64,000 nt of DNA from Cordilura impudica (taxonomy: Eukaryota > Arthropoda > Insecta > Diptera > Scathophagidae): NCBI GenBank assembly GCA_963682025.1, contig OY821520.1, forward strand, positions 179,308,626-179,372,625, read 5' to 3'. The notes under the pieces are model-generated. The model was given only the letters and a program-made list of their open reading frames with translations. It did no database searches and was not told where the DNA came from. Of the stretch, positions 22,154 to 32,839 are shown piece by piece. The position numbers were made by a program, and so were the translations under genes. Within the stretch, counting starts at the first letter, position 1; every line of letters begins with the position of its first letter.

Positions 22154-23980
22154 TTACTGTGGAGGTCTAGAGAGTGCGTCTGCTACAGCATTGGTGTTGC
22201 CAGGTTTGTATAATAATTCGTAATTATACTCCTCTAATATTGCTTTCCATCGCCTGAGTTTGCTGTTAGTATTTCCATTGCTCAGAGCATGCGTTAGTGG
22301 TTGATGATCCGTAAAAATCTTTATTTTCGTCGCTCCATAGAGGTAGTTTCTTAAGCTTTTAAGGGCCCAAACAATTGCTAACATTTCCTTTTCGTTTGTA
22401 GCGTAGTGTTCCTCGGTTTTACTGAGAGTTCTTGAGATAAATGTCACGGGTCTACCATCCTGTTCCAACACAGCTCCGATCGCATAATTGGATGCGTCTG
22501 TTGTCAGTCGGAATTCTTTTTCAAAGTTAGGGTAAGATAACATAACATCCGCTGATGTTAATGTTCTCTTGATTTTATTCAGTGCTTCTATGGCGTTGTC
22601 ATCTAGTGTAATGTTAATTTTTTTTGAAACATTCTTGGACATTCGTCCCTCTTCCCCTCTCAAAAGAGCCGTTAAAGGTTTTGCCAGTTTGGCATAATCC
22701 TTAATAAAACGGCGATAGAAGCCTGCCATACCAAGGAAGGACCTAAGATCTTTAAGCGTTCTCGGTATCGGGAAATTGTTGATTGCTTCTACTTTTTTTG
22801 GGTTAGCCTGTATTCCCGTTGTGGATATCACGAACCCTAGGAATTCGACTTCCGACTTTAGAAACTCGCATTTGTCGAGCTGGACCTTCATGTTAGCCAT
22901 CTCCAAGGTGTGGAATACTTGTTCGATATTTTCTAGGTGGGATTTCTCGTCCTTGCCGAAAATAATTATATCGTCTATATAAATATAGCAGATTTTTCCG
23001 ATGTGCTCACGCAATATGTCGTCGAGGGCTCTTTGAAATATCGATGGTGCATTTCTCAATCCGAACGGAAGTCTAGTAAATTCGTATTTGCCGTTGTTGA
23101 TCGAGAGCGCGGTTTTTTCTATGTCCCTTTCATTCAAGGAAATTTCGTGAAATCCACTCTTCAAATCCAAAACGGGGAAATATTTATTTTCACCCAACTG
23201 AGAGAGCACCTCATTAATTTCCGGGATGGGGTATCGGTCGGCGATTGTGACCGCGTTTAATTTTCTATAGTCGATAACTATTCGGTATTTCTTTTTACCT
23301 GAAGCGTCTAGTTTTTTTGGGACCACCCATACCGGCGAATTATAAGGTGATTTTGAGGGCCTTATAATACCCTGGTCCAACAATTCTTTAATTTGGATTT
23401 CCACTTCGTCCTTCAGATGCATAGGGTATGGGTAACATCTAGAATATACGGGGTTGTCGGTGGTGGTTCTAATTTCGCCTTTTACTGAAGTTGTGTAGGT
23501 CAGGCTCTCATTTGGTTCTGAGAATAGGTTGGGATATTTTCCTATAATTTCTTCAATTTTGTTTTCTTGTTCGGCTGTCATGTGTTCTGTTCTAATATTT
23601 ATAGAATTGACTGATTGAGAAACCTTCTGTTTTAAATTTATTTTGATATGACCTTTAATAATCATATAACTTCCTGCTGCGTGAATAATAGCTGCTAATT
23701 CTTTGAGGCTATCGTTACCTAATATTGCATGGTATGATTTTAATGAAGGCAGTGAGAAAAATGTAATGTCCGATCCAAAAAGTTTAACAAATGTGTGGTG
23801 TGCTACCGGGGTTTTGCCTCCTATGGAGTTAGCATAGAAGTTGATGTCATTGGGTATTGATTTTTTTATCAAAGATGTTTGTACGTAATTTTTGTTCGAC
23901 CCAGTGTCGACAAGTATTTTGAGTATTTCGCCGGAGCTCGTCTTAGCCTCGAAATACGGCAATGACGAATTCGCTAATCT
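22154..23980 (-). pseudogene. pol: E2 protease, reverse transcriptase and RNase H
   Basis: The 602-codon open frame (22154-23962) is entered from gag by a presumed -1 shift at 23980. Protease: LVDTGSNKNY near residue 20 and LGNDSLKE near 80. RT: VIDYRKLN, LDLKSGFHEI, LPFGLRNAPS and the catalytic YIDDIIIF near residue 328. RNase H: LTTDASNYAIGAVL, NEKEMLAIVWAL, TDHQPLTH and ADALS, all residues expected in Ty3/gypsy RNase H. Up to the stop after ADALSRPPQ this polymerase looks complete. Integrase follows in the same frame beyond that stop. Confidence 0.92.
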
Positions 23981-25447
23981 AAAAAATGAATGTCAGCGAA
24001 TTGTTGATCTTCATTAAGGATTTCGTCGACATGTTCTCCGCCTTGACCGTCAAGGTAGTCTTGCATGTCCTGGAGGTCTTCGTCTGTGCCACTAGCCAGT
24101 AAATGGTTGTTATAGGCTTCGAAGTGGTCTTCGTTGCAAGAGTTATTACCTTGATTGTCTGTTTCCCAGTCACCAGCATTTATATGGAAGTTTCTTTGGA
24201 ATTTTTGAGGTTGTTGGTATGTATTATCAGGGGGCCTTTTCCCTGAGAAATCGGTATTTGGTCGTAGTCTATTCATGTAGTTGACTGCTCTGGATTGCAT
24301 TGAGCGGTCTACGTCCATGGGTTCTGGTCTCGGTAGTGGTTTGGGGCCAAACGGTCTTTGTGGTGGATTATTTGGACGAAAATTTCCAGGTTGATTATAA
24401 GAATTTGATGGTGTGAATTGTTGTGGTTGTCTGCTGAAGTTTTGATGAGGGTTATGTTGTTGTTGTGGTTGTCTGCTGAAGTTTTGATGAGGGTTATATT
24501 GCTGTTGTGATTGTCTGTAGAAATTTTGGGCTGTTGAAGGCATGTGTGTTGAGGTGTGGATGGAATTGAGGTCTTGTAAATGTTGATTGTGGGAATTGTG
24601 GTTTCAAGTTTTTCGGAGGTAAATGTGGTTGGACCCTAGTTACCCTATGGGTATAGGCATGTTGAGCCCTATAGTTTTGATTTTCTAATTTGAGACATAA
24701 GTGTAATGCTTGTGGAAGATCTGCCGGTTCTCGAATTCCTAACAAACGCGGTAGGTCTCCTATGAGTCCACGAACGAAGGTGTCTAATGCTTTGTCGCGG
24801 TATGTCTGTGTCAAAAGGTCCATAGCCGCTCTGCCATTGTCCATACAGGCGAGTTTGTTCATTATGAGTGAAAGGTGAGAATAAACCTGTTGGTAAAATT
24901 CCTGGATTGAGGCACTTGCTTGGATCAAAGTTGTCATTTGGTATTCTAATGTTCCGAGATCCCGTTTATCCGCGTAGTGTAGAGTAAGGCATTTTGATAT
25001 GCAGGTCCAATTAAGGGGAGTATTGTATGACTCTAAAGCGGCGTCTGCTGGGCCTATGATTTTATTTCTTACTACGTTGAGAATTCTGTAGTATTTTGGT
25101 GTTCCTCTGGTTGATTCATACAATTTAAGTACACGTTCTACACTTTTTTTCCAAGAGCTAAATTCGGAAGGATTGCCCGAAAATTCCCTTAAACATCGTA
25201 CTACATCTGGTACCTTGTCTAGGTCAGTTAAATTCTCCAAATATCTATCTTCGATTTCTTGGTCTATACCTGCTATGGATGCGCCAGGATTTAGAATCTC
25301 CCTAACTAGGTTGTTACATTGTTCCCTACATAGTCTTGTTACTACGTCTGTCACAGTGGCCTCCAATTGAGGATTCATATTGGGGGGATCGATTTGGGGA
25401 TTGTGAACTAAGATTGGGGGTCTAATCAGATTATTTTGGTTGGCCAT
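23974..25447 (-). pseudogene. gag: E2 gag (one frameshift)
   Basis: The first frame (25447-24494) carries the capsid-like part with REFSGNPSEF, PKYYRIL and ESYNTPLNW blocks matching E1 Gag. The second (24543-23974) carries a Gln/Pro/Asn-rich tail with two copies of a PHQNFSRQPQQ repeat, a PMDVD motif and an acidic end. The frames overlap and change near 24540, a single indel. Gag ends at TAG 23974-23976, six bases past a slippery heptamer. There is no zinc knuckle, as in E1. Confidence 0.88.
23980..23986 (-). promoter_or_regulatory. Candidate -1 gag-pol frameshift heptamer T TTT TTA
   Basis: On the minus strand the gag frame reads CAT TTT TTA GAT TAG. A simultaneous -1 slip on T TTT TTA puts the next codon at 23980, exactly in the pol frame that is open into protease. 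I did not model downstream RNA structure. Confidence 0.6.
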
Positions 25448-25449
25448 AA

Positions 25450-26572
25450 ATTTATAGTATGTCCTTCTCTTTAGAAGTAAGTGTTAAGTTTCCTCTTTTA
25501 TTTGAAAAAAAAAAAAAAAATATTTTAAATTCAAAAATTTCCTTTAAAAAACATAACGTTGTTTTTCCTTTCCAAAGAAAAGGTTTGAAAAAGAATTATT
25601 TCGTAAGATTTTATTATTAGGTTTAAATGTGTAACATATTATTTTTACTTTCTTGTTTGGTTAATTTAAAAGTTTTAATATCCTATTAGTTAAAAATATC
25701 TCTTCTTATTCTTTAAGATTAATAAAAATTTTCTTTTAAAAGTGTACCATAAATTTTTTCTTGTCAATAAAGTAATTACAATTTTTTTTATTTCTTATTT
25801 TATGACTTACATTAAAATAATTGGTATATATTTCATCTTAAGTTGAGTTTGGTCCGGTTTGATGTTGAATTTTATGTTGATGTACTTAATTTGGTGTCGG
25901 TGTTTTTAAATTGATGTTGGTGCTTCTTTGCTGCCCAGGCAAAATCGTTGCCTGGTGACTGTGTTGTTTTCTTTCTCCTTTTAAGTTGAGTTTACAATTT
26001 TTGTCTCTTAGGTTAATGTTTTTATTAGGGTTTTTTTTTTGTTTTTTGTTTTATTAGATTTAAATTTTAAAAATATTTCTTGTTTTTAAGTTGTAGGGCT
26101 ATTAAATGCAATAAAAAAAATTTATCAGAGTTCCTCTTATAGTTTTATTCAATAATTTTTGTATTTTGTATATTTTATTTAAAAATTTCTTGGGTTAAAT
26201 GTTATTATTTATTATTAGAGTTCTTTTAGCATTAGAATTTTTTAATTTTAAAAAAGTTTTTTCCTTTTTTTCTTTTTTAGAAAATATTTATGGGAGTTTT
26301 TATTTTGGAGTCTTAATGCACTTCTTTAGGGCTTTTTAAAACTAACTGCACTTTTTAGCTTTTAGATTTGAACTATTAAATGCACTTTTTTAGTTTTGCA
26401 CTACTTTAGGGCTTAGTTTTGCACTACTTTAGGGCTTTTTTCAGTTTTGCACTACTTTAGGGCTTTTTTTTATATTAAATGCACTTTTTAATTTTAATTT
26501 TGCACTTATTTTAACTTTTACCACTATAATCCTTTGCACTACTTTAGGGCTTCTAAGGATATGTGGGTTTTT
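25450..26572 (-). other. E2 leader between primer binding site and gag
   Basis: Long AT-rich 5' untranslated region with short repeats of 'ttttgcactactttagggctt' (four or more copies, about 26390-26550). No coding frame is seen. Confidence 0.7.
26390..26552. repeat. Short tandem-like repeats in the E2 leader
   Basis: 'ttgcactactttagggct' recurs near 26396, 26417, 26446 and 26535 with variable spacing, next to the 5' LTR. Confidence 0.7.
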
Positions 26573-26584
26573 TGTTGGGCGCCA
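26573..26584 (-). other. E2 primer binding site (tRNA-Lys type)
   Basis: On the minus strand the LTR end T is followed by GGCGCCCAACA. TGGCGCCCAAC is complementary to the 3' end of insect tRNA-Lys, the primer known for gypsy. Confidence 0.75.
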
Positions 26585-27173
26585 GTTATTTCTTTTTATA
26601 ATTAAAATAAAAACAACGTTTTTCTGTTGAGTGTTCAATATCAACTGAACTTTATTTTTCATTTCTTTTCTATTTAAAACTAAAAACTAGTGTTTACAAT
26701 ATTGCTGCCCATTTCAAATTTGGGTCTTTCTTAATTTTAATACTTAAAATTAAATAGTATTGCCCACTTGACAATTTTTGGGTCTTTTCTGTTAAAATAA
26801 CAAAATAAATAATTTATTGCCCACTTGACAATTTTTGGGTCTTTTCCGTTAAAATAGCAAAATCAATAATTTGTTCTTTTTATGGACAACCTAATTTCAA
26901 GCGAAAGAACAAAGTACTGTTGCGACACATAGTGTAATATGAGACGCAACAATTATAGTTTACATTATTCCCTCGCTTACAAATCATATTATCGATTGGT
27001 TTCTGATAAAAATATTTTACTGTTGCGACACACAATGCAATTTAGCCACAAATCAATTTATTGAACCCAAACAAATTGATAAGCAAAGCGAACACAGCAA
27101 ACAGAAGTAAATAAAAAAGAAATGGGAGGGAGTATCCAGAATTAAATAAACAAAAATGTTTTGTTTGTTAACT
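26584..27173 (-). repeat. E2 5' LTR
   Basis: 590 bp. It is the direct-repeat partner of 18665-19255 and holds the promoter side of E2, which is transcribed toward lower coordinates. Confidence 0.95.
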
Positions 27174-27189
27174 GGTATATGACTCATTG

Positions 27190-27385
27190 GGTTTTCGATA
27201 GTTGTTGATGTTGTTGTGGCTTAAAAACCCACACAAGCAATTTTACGACCTGCAATTGTGTCACAGTGATACGTTCATTTTTTAAAAGGGTTGAATAAAA
27301 AACCCACACAACTAAGTTTACGACATGCAAATGCATCACAGTGATGCCTTGGTTTTAAAAGGGTTATAAAAAACGCAAATTTCTA
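27190..27385. repeat. Two 85-bp subterminal repeats of TE-A
   Basis: 'aaaaacccacacaa.(c/t)aa.tttacgac(c/a)tgcaa.tg..tcacagtgat.c' occurs near 27222 and 27308, each followed by 'ttttaaaagggtt'. They lie just inside the right inverted repeat, where transposase binding repeats often sit. That function is inference. Confidence 0.55.
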
Positions 27386-27797
27386 ATAAATTTTTTTAAT
27401 TTCTTTTCTATTACTAAGTTAAATTCATTTTATCATTTACATATGTTCTGACTAAATAAATTTCTAAAGAGAAAAATAAACTCCAAAAAGAAAAAACATA
27501 GGCATTTCGCTGATTTTTTATATGGGAACCCCACAAGGCAGTTCCAAAGGGTGTGACACTGGCATGGGTAAGTCGGCCCTCCAAAGTTAGGGGGGTCAAT
27601 CATACATTTGGACTCGATTGGGGAACTCTAAATGGGTCAAAGTGAGACAGACAGACAGACAGGTCAAAAGTTGGGACATCAGAATTCGTTTTAGAGGTAT
27701 GGTTCCTTCGGCAAAGTTTCTTATTTTGGTCCCTAGAGTACGATTTTCACTGAGCAATTGGCGATTTTTTTGCCTCCACACAAATCGACCCGGCCTA
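27385..27797 (-). repeat. Right terminal inverted repeat of TE-A
   Basis: Reverse complement of the left arm at 13512-13996, with the same landmarks in the same order. It ends ...AAATCGACCCGGCCTA at 27797. Confidence 0.85.
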
Positions 27798-27802
27798 GTA
27801 TA

Positions 27803-29428
27803 TATACTGTATCTCACAGAAATAAGTTTCCATGGCATCATTATATCAATAACGCACTGTAATATTTAAAATATTTGAAAACTTACATTGGCATGTGTTT
27901 TATTTTCAAGAACCGTTATCTAGCCGACTAATGGCGCCGGCAGAGCAGCGGCAGCTCAGGGTTTGTTTATATATTCCACGTTTTTTGCTATCAGTTGAGT
28001 TTTTGGCGTTACAGAAGTAAGTTTCCAGAGCAAAAAAATCATTAGTTCTCGTTCAGTGGCCATAAAAATATAACAATTTGCTTTCTAAATTGTGTAATAT
28101 CACGTTTTAAAATAAAACATAAAAAATAAAACCAAACAATCATCAAATTTGTAAGATTTTTAATAAATTAAATTCTAACCTGGAATAATTAGTTTTTATA
28201 ATTTTTTAGGCACTTCAATGGGAAAATTTAATTTGGCAGAGCGTAAGGCTATAATTGAAATGCATAAAAGTGGCGATTCTCACAGAAAAATTGCTAACAT
28301 TTTCAAAAAATCACATACAACTATCGGAAATGTTATTCGCGTATTCCAACAACATTTGCGGGTATGCCCTATAAAATGTGCAGGTAGACAAATAATTACA
28401 TCGAAAAGGGTTGTGGATAGAATCATCACTATTTCCAATACAAATCCATTAATTTCGGTGCCAAAAATTCGTGCCAAATTACAAAGTGAAGGCTTCGAAG
28501 TACCATCAGCGCAAACTATACGAAGAAGATTGCATGAAGCTGGCAAGCATGGACGTGTTGCAAGAAAAATTCCTTATGTTAGCAAAGCAAATTTGAAAAA
28601 ACGAATGGAGTTTTATCAAAATCATGCCTTAAAAACTGATGAATTTTGGAAAACTGTACTTTGGACAGATGAGTCCATGATTCGCTTGAAGTACTCTCAT
28701 GGCAGAATTCATGTATGGAGAAAGAAAGGAGAGTCATTGTCGTATAAGTGCACTAAGCCTACGTTTAAGGGATCAGAAAGAGGATTAATGGTATGGGGTT
28801 GTTTATGCACAAATGGAGGAGGGAAATTAATCACTCTAGAAGGTAAAGTGAATGCCGACATTTATTTAAATATTATAAAGGCAGTGGCAATACCGGAAGG
28901 AAGGAGACTAATAGGAAATGCATTTATACTACAAGATAACGCTCCTATCCACACCGCCAAAAAAGTAACAAAATACCTAGAAGATGAAAATATTAATATT
29001 TTAAAATGGCCATCGCAAAGCCGATTGAGAACGTTTGGGCAACTTTGAAACTACGGATTTCGCAGGAAGCGCCACAAAATATTACACAATTAAAAAATTG
29101 TGTCAAGGAAACTTGGAAAAAAATTACACCAGAGGAATGCAAGAAACTTGTTACAACCATGGATGACCGTTTGTCAAAAATGTCGACCAGAAATGGTGGA
29201 CATTGTGGATACTAAATTACATGGAAACTTTCTTATGTAACGTAATTTAAGTTGTTTTTTATTTTATTACTTAATATCAGCGAAACGGCTGAATTTATTC
29301 TTACCTTTTGTCAAATATTGGATATGTACTTTAATTTAGTGATTTAGCAATTAAACAATTTAAATAATAAATAAAAGTTATGTTAATTTGAAATTTATTT
29401 TATCGTGTGGAAACTTATATTGTATATA
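27803..29428 (+). mobile_element. Tc1-like transposon, inactive
   Basis: A Tc1-family transposase gene sits between imperfect inverted ends. On the left is TATATAC...ATAAGTTTCCA (27803 on), and on the right, read on the minus strand from about 29428, TATATACAATATAAGTTTCCA. Length is about 1.6 kb, usual for Tc1 elements. Its left end abuts the TE-A target duplication. Confidence 0.65.
28218..29214 (+). pseudogene. Tc1-like transposase with an internal deletion
   Basis: The first frame (28218-29048) has the paired helix-turn-helix N-terminus (LAERKAIIEMHKSGDSHRKI and an RRRLHEAG second domain). The catalytic core follows, with first Asp in LWTDES and second in LQDNAPIHTA. Near 29015 about 11 bases are missing, so the conserved PDLNP motif before the catalytic Glu is lost and the frame changes. 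The rest (PIENVWATLK with the Glu, to HCGY at 29214) is in another frame. Together they would be about 330-335 residues, normal for Tc1 (DD34E). Apart from this break the gene looks recent. Confidence 0.9.
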
Positions 29429-29429
29429 T

Positions 29430-29870
29430 GGGGGTTTCATGTCACGTGACCCAACTTTTGGAAGTGTTTTCATATAAAACTCCAGAAAGATGTGCTGATT
29501 TGGGCTAACATCAGTTGACTCGAACAGTATGTCAATAGGAGACAGGTATGAGCAACCTGACCAATTTGTATTCTTTTCCGATTCGTGCGAGGTTGACGAC
29601 ATATTTGAAAAATTAAATAACATTAGCCTTTTCGTAAATGTTTGCGAACCGTTTATACATTCTTATTTATACATTTTCTTAATACTTTTCTCTCACAGAC
29701 TTCCAATTTCTTTGCCATTGTCGGACTTTGGAGAGATAAATCTTCGTTTTTTAGGGAAGATAATTGTTATTGATTAAGCCGGAAAACATGCCAGATATGC
29801 GATTAGCCTTTGAAAGGAGAGGTCTGCCATGATTATTGAAATTCATCATTTTGTCAAAGTTGATCTGGGG
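29430..29870. other. No gene recognised
   Basis: An open frame at 29529-29777 (82 codons) has no recognisable domain. The rest is AT-rich. Confidence 0.4.
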
Positions 29871-29872
29871 GA

Positions 29873-30600
29873 CTAAAACATTTGCCAGAAGCATTTCTTA
29901 GCACCAAGGTGAAAGGCAGTATTTCTTAGCGCCTGTATAGGAGATTCATCGTGCGAATAAATTATACAATCATCAGCATATAAGTACATATATTGGTTTC
30001 CCCATGAACTAAAATGTTCATCAAATGAGTAAATTTGACGTGGAACAGCAACAACACATGATAAAATATACAAGACTCCAGATTTTCAATGGGTCTTTCA
30101 CTAATTTAACCGCTCTTTAAAATGTTCGGAAATCTCCGAATCATTAGATTTGGTAATTTTGTCTACCAAGAGATGTTTACAAAACGGAGACTTTCCTCTC
30201 CCCAATATTTGATATATTTCTTTAATGGAGGAAGGACAATAATGACATTCTTGGGTAAAAGCTATGTCAATTTTGTTGTAAAATAAGGTGTTGAACAGAT
30301 CGATTTGACGACTAGTGTTGATTAGGGGATGACGTTGAAGGATAGAGAATTAATACATATAAGGCCCGTAAATATTTTTAACTTTGTTAAGTAGGCGCAA
30401 AAATTCGGGTTTAGCCTCTGACGTTTTTATAATCAATTATAAATGTATTTATTTCTCGTTCTAGTGACAGCTCTTCTGGTTCAAAGAAGTATTTTGAGAG
30501 GTTTATAAATTCATCGATGATTGAGGATTTTTCCTGCCCAGGAACGTGTATTTTGATTTATTTGTGAGTTAAATAAACTCGCAGTATGACATACCTGGAA
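29873..30600 (-). pseudogene. LINE ORF2 remnant (endonuclease-like piece and RT box)
   Basis: The segment 30073-29873 encodes YLYADDCIIYSHDE, the YADD box of a non-LTR RT, with flanking sequence. Upstream on the same strand (about 30360-30110) a frame reads RQIDLFNTLFYNKIDIAFTQE, like the start of an apurinic-type endonuclease (DIAL.QE block). The region between is deleted or scrambled. The YADD call is firm and the endonuclease call tentative. Confidence 0.55.
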
Positions 30601-30869
30601 GTGCTGTGGATGAGTTAATTACTTTGCCAACGTTGTGTTGTACCATAGCCTTTGCAACACGAGAATTATTCACACACACTCTTTTACTGTTCAACTATTT
30701 ATTTAAGCAGCCCCTCTAATTCGCTAGATTCGCCACAGTTCATGCGAATTGATATTCTGGGATATATGGTCCCAATGCTGACACCTATTGCACTGGATTT
30801 CATGCTCTCATTTGGGCTTTTTCCCACACAATTGGCTGGTTAGGTTAGGTTAGAAGTGGTTGCTAATCC

Positions 30870-31573
30870 AAAGGAAAAGCACACTTAGACTCTGGGGTCC
30901 ATTGCGATACCACGAGACGAATAGGTGTTCTCCTCAGTCCCCACCGTAGAGCTCCTGATGAAGCTCCTGATATGTGAAATTTCCACATTTGAGAGATCGT
31001 GAAGAAAATGCGATCCCAATGTTCGAAGTCTCGTTCTGGAGAGCGCCGGGCAATGGCAAAGGAAGTGTTCTATACTCTCCACCTCCTTCACATCCATGCA
31101 GCTACGACAGAAGTCATTTGACGAAACCCTGCCCAGTGATAACAGCAACTACCGTTGAAATCTCCATACGGGGGAGTGATAGTAGCGCACTAGTGTGCTT
31201 ATGATTCAGAGCCGGACAGATTTGTCTCGCGATCCTACACGTTGATCCATTAGCCCATCTGTTATCCAGCGGTCTGAAGCCGAAGTTCCAGCTTGCACGA
31301 TTCCAGGGGAGTACCAACACATTCCAAGTCCGCTGGAACCCGTAAGGTAGTGCCCTGTCGTGCCAGCTCATCAGCTTTACAGTTTCCCGGTATATTCCTG
31401 TGCCCTGGGACCCATATGAGTCTGATATCAAACTGCTTGGCCATCTCATTTAAAGACGTGCGGCAGTTAAGGGTGCTTCTTGTTTTCGGGAACATTGATT
31501 CCAAGGATTTTACCGCGGCCTGACTATCAGAGTAGATGTTGACTGCGGTTGTAGACAGAATATTCCGCCCCAA
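30870..31573 (-). pseudogene. LOA/I-type LINE RNase H and C-terminus
   Basis: The segment 31573-31265 encodes an RNase H half: VNIYSDSQAAVKSL (catalytic Asp) and WVPGHRNIPGNCKADELARQG (His and Asp). The segment 31148-30888, in another frame, encodes the C-terminal zinc-like block FCRSCMDVKEVESIEHFLCHCPAL. RNase H followed by C-x2-C...H...C is typical of LOA- and I-group LINEs. A frameshift around 31200-31260 separates them. The RT lies outside or is lost. Confidence 0.8.
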
Positions 31574-31599
31574 CCAGTCAGCAACTTTCTTTATTTAGG

Positions 31600-32760
31600 A
31601 ACTAACTGAAAGGCACTTGAATATTCAGAGTTAATAAAAAGGATGAAATATCTAAAATATTAAAGAAAAACAACTATAGGAACGAACTGAAAGACACCTG
31701 TGTATAATAAATTAAACTAAAAATTAAAAATTTTAAAACATAAATTAAAAACTAAAAACTTGAATTAAAAATTGAAAACCTGAAATCTGAAAATTTAAAT
31801 TAAAAAAATTGAAAAGCAATTATAAAAAAAATTTTTTGAAAATCGTTATTTGAAAAAAAAAAAATAAAGATTTGATCGTTAATATTTGAAAAAAAAAATT
31901 GGTCTGATGTAATAACAAATTTAGTAAATAAATATTAAAGTCTGAAAAGTGGTATTAAAATTAGTTATAATTAAACTTAATAAGAAGCAAAAAAAAATAT
32001 ATTAGAATATAATAGATATAAACATATAGACTTGAATAAACGAATATTTTCTCAAATATATCTAAAAAAAAAATGGGTAAAAAACTATCAAACTGTATAA
32101 AAACTACATTTAGGTTTCTGAACATGAATAATAACTATATTTAGTGAGTGATTCAAACACAATCAAACTGTATAAATACTGATTCGAACAGAAAAAAAAA
32201 AATTTAACTAAGAATATATAGATGGCACTTATTTTGTAATCTTTCCTTATCTGGTAACTTTATTTAAATAAAAAAATGTATAGTATCGTTTTAGGCTTAA
32301 ATAAATGATAATATAAATTTAAATGATGCCACCTTATAAAATATATTAATAAATAATGAAAAAGTCGGTAAACCTGTTAAACATAACGCTAAAATAACGG
32401 GAAAGGAGTTACGAATCTGCTAAATAATGGGTAAAAGGTCAGGAATATGCTAAATAATGAAAAAAAAGGTTGATGAATCTGTTAAAATAATGCTAAATAA
32501 CGGGAAAATTCAAACTTAACGGAATAAGAAAATGGTGGTAAGTTAAAAGTGTAGGTAAAACTGCATTTAGGTTTGTGATTTTGCTGAAAAATAGTGTTGC
32601 CAACCTAAAATGGTATGATGCATCCAAATGTACTAGAAAAGTGATCCAGAAGGTACACAAATATACTACTAGCTATACTAATAAGTATATTTGTTTGTTT
32701 CATTTACTATATTGCTTCTTCTGTTTATGTATTTATATGTGCAGATAACAAGAAAGTGCA
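31600..32760. other. AT-rich stretch without genes
   Basis: Poly-A rich, with runs such as 'aattaaaaactaaaaact'. Loosely repeated phrases ('aaataatgaaaaag', 'aaactgtataaa', 'ctaaataatgggtaaaaggt') occur near 32080-32540. No coding motif is seen. Confidence 0.6.
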
Positions 32761-32839
32761 ACTAATTGAGTTCTTATTATTTATTTCCACTTGAATTCAG
32801 TAAAGTTTTTGTTTTTAATAGAGAACAACAATTACGTAC

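Larger units (their letters stand above)
18661..27177 (-). mobile_element. Complete errantivirus-like LTR retrotransposon E2
   Basis: Two LTRs of 591 and 590 bp (18665-19255 and 26584-27173) are nearly identical apart from scattered substitutions and small indels. They start AGTTA and end TAACT, and are flanked by the 4-bp target duplication ggta (18661-18664, 27174-27177). Primer binding site, gag, pol, env and polypurine tract are all present on the minus strand. The near-identity of the LTRs points to a recent insertion. The copy is nonetheless inactive: frameshifts in gag (near 24540) and env (near 20385), and in-frame stops in pol (about 22154 and 21776). Confidence 0.95.
13504..27805 (-). 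mobile_element. Composite DNA transposon TE-A with long inverted repeats and nested errantivirus E2
   Basis: The left end TAGGGCGGGTCGATTT (13512) and the right end, read on the minus strand from 27797, TAGGCCGGGTCGATTT, start inverted repeats that stay alignable for about 410-490 bp. Each is flanked outside by the same 8 bp, gtatatat (13504-13511 and 27798-27805). Removing E2 with one ggta copy leaves about 5.8 kb. Inside are a spliced transposase-like gene transcribed leftward, a minisatellite block, and a short right part with two 85-bp subterminal repeats. An 8-bp duplication and TAGGG ends fit the hAT superfamily best. The duplication is AT-rich, so its weight alone is limited, but together with the long inverted repeats the call is strong. 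Confidence 0.8.

Noticed and set aside
29529..29777. 82-codon plus-strand frame with a hydrophobic stretch
   Set aside because: No homologue recognised. The hydrophobic part is AT-rich chance sequence.
30838..30857. ggttaggttaggttag, resembling the insect telomere repeat TTAGG
   Set aside because: Only about three units, lying next to a LINE 3' end where this motif is common. Flies lack TTAGG telomeres.
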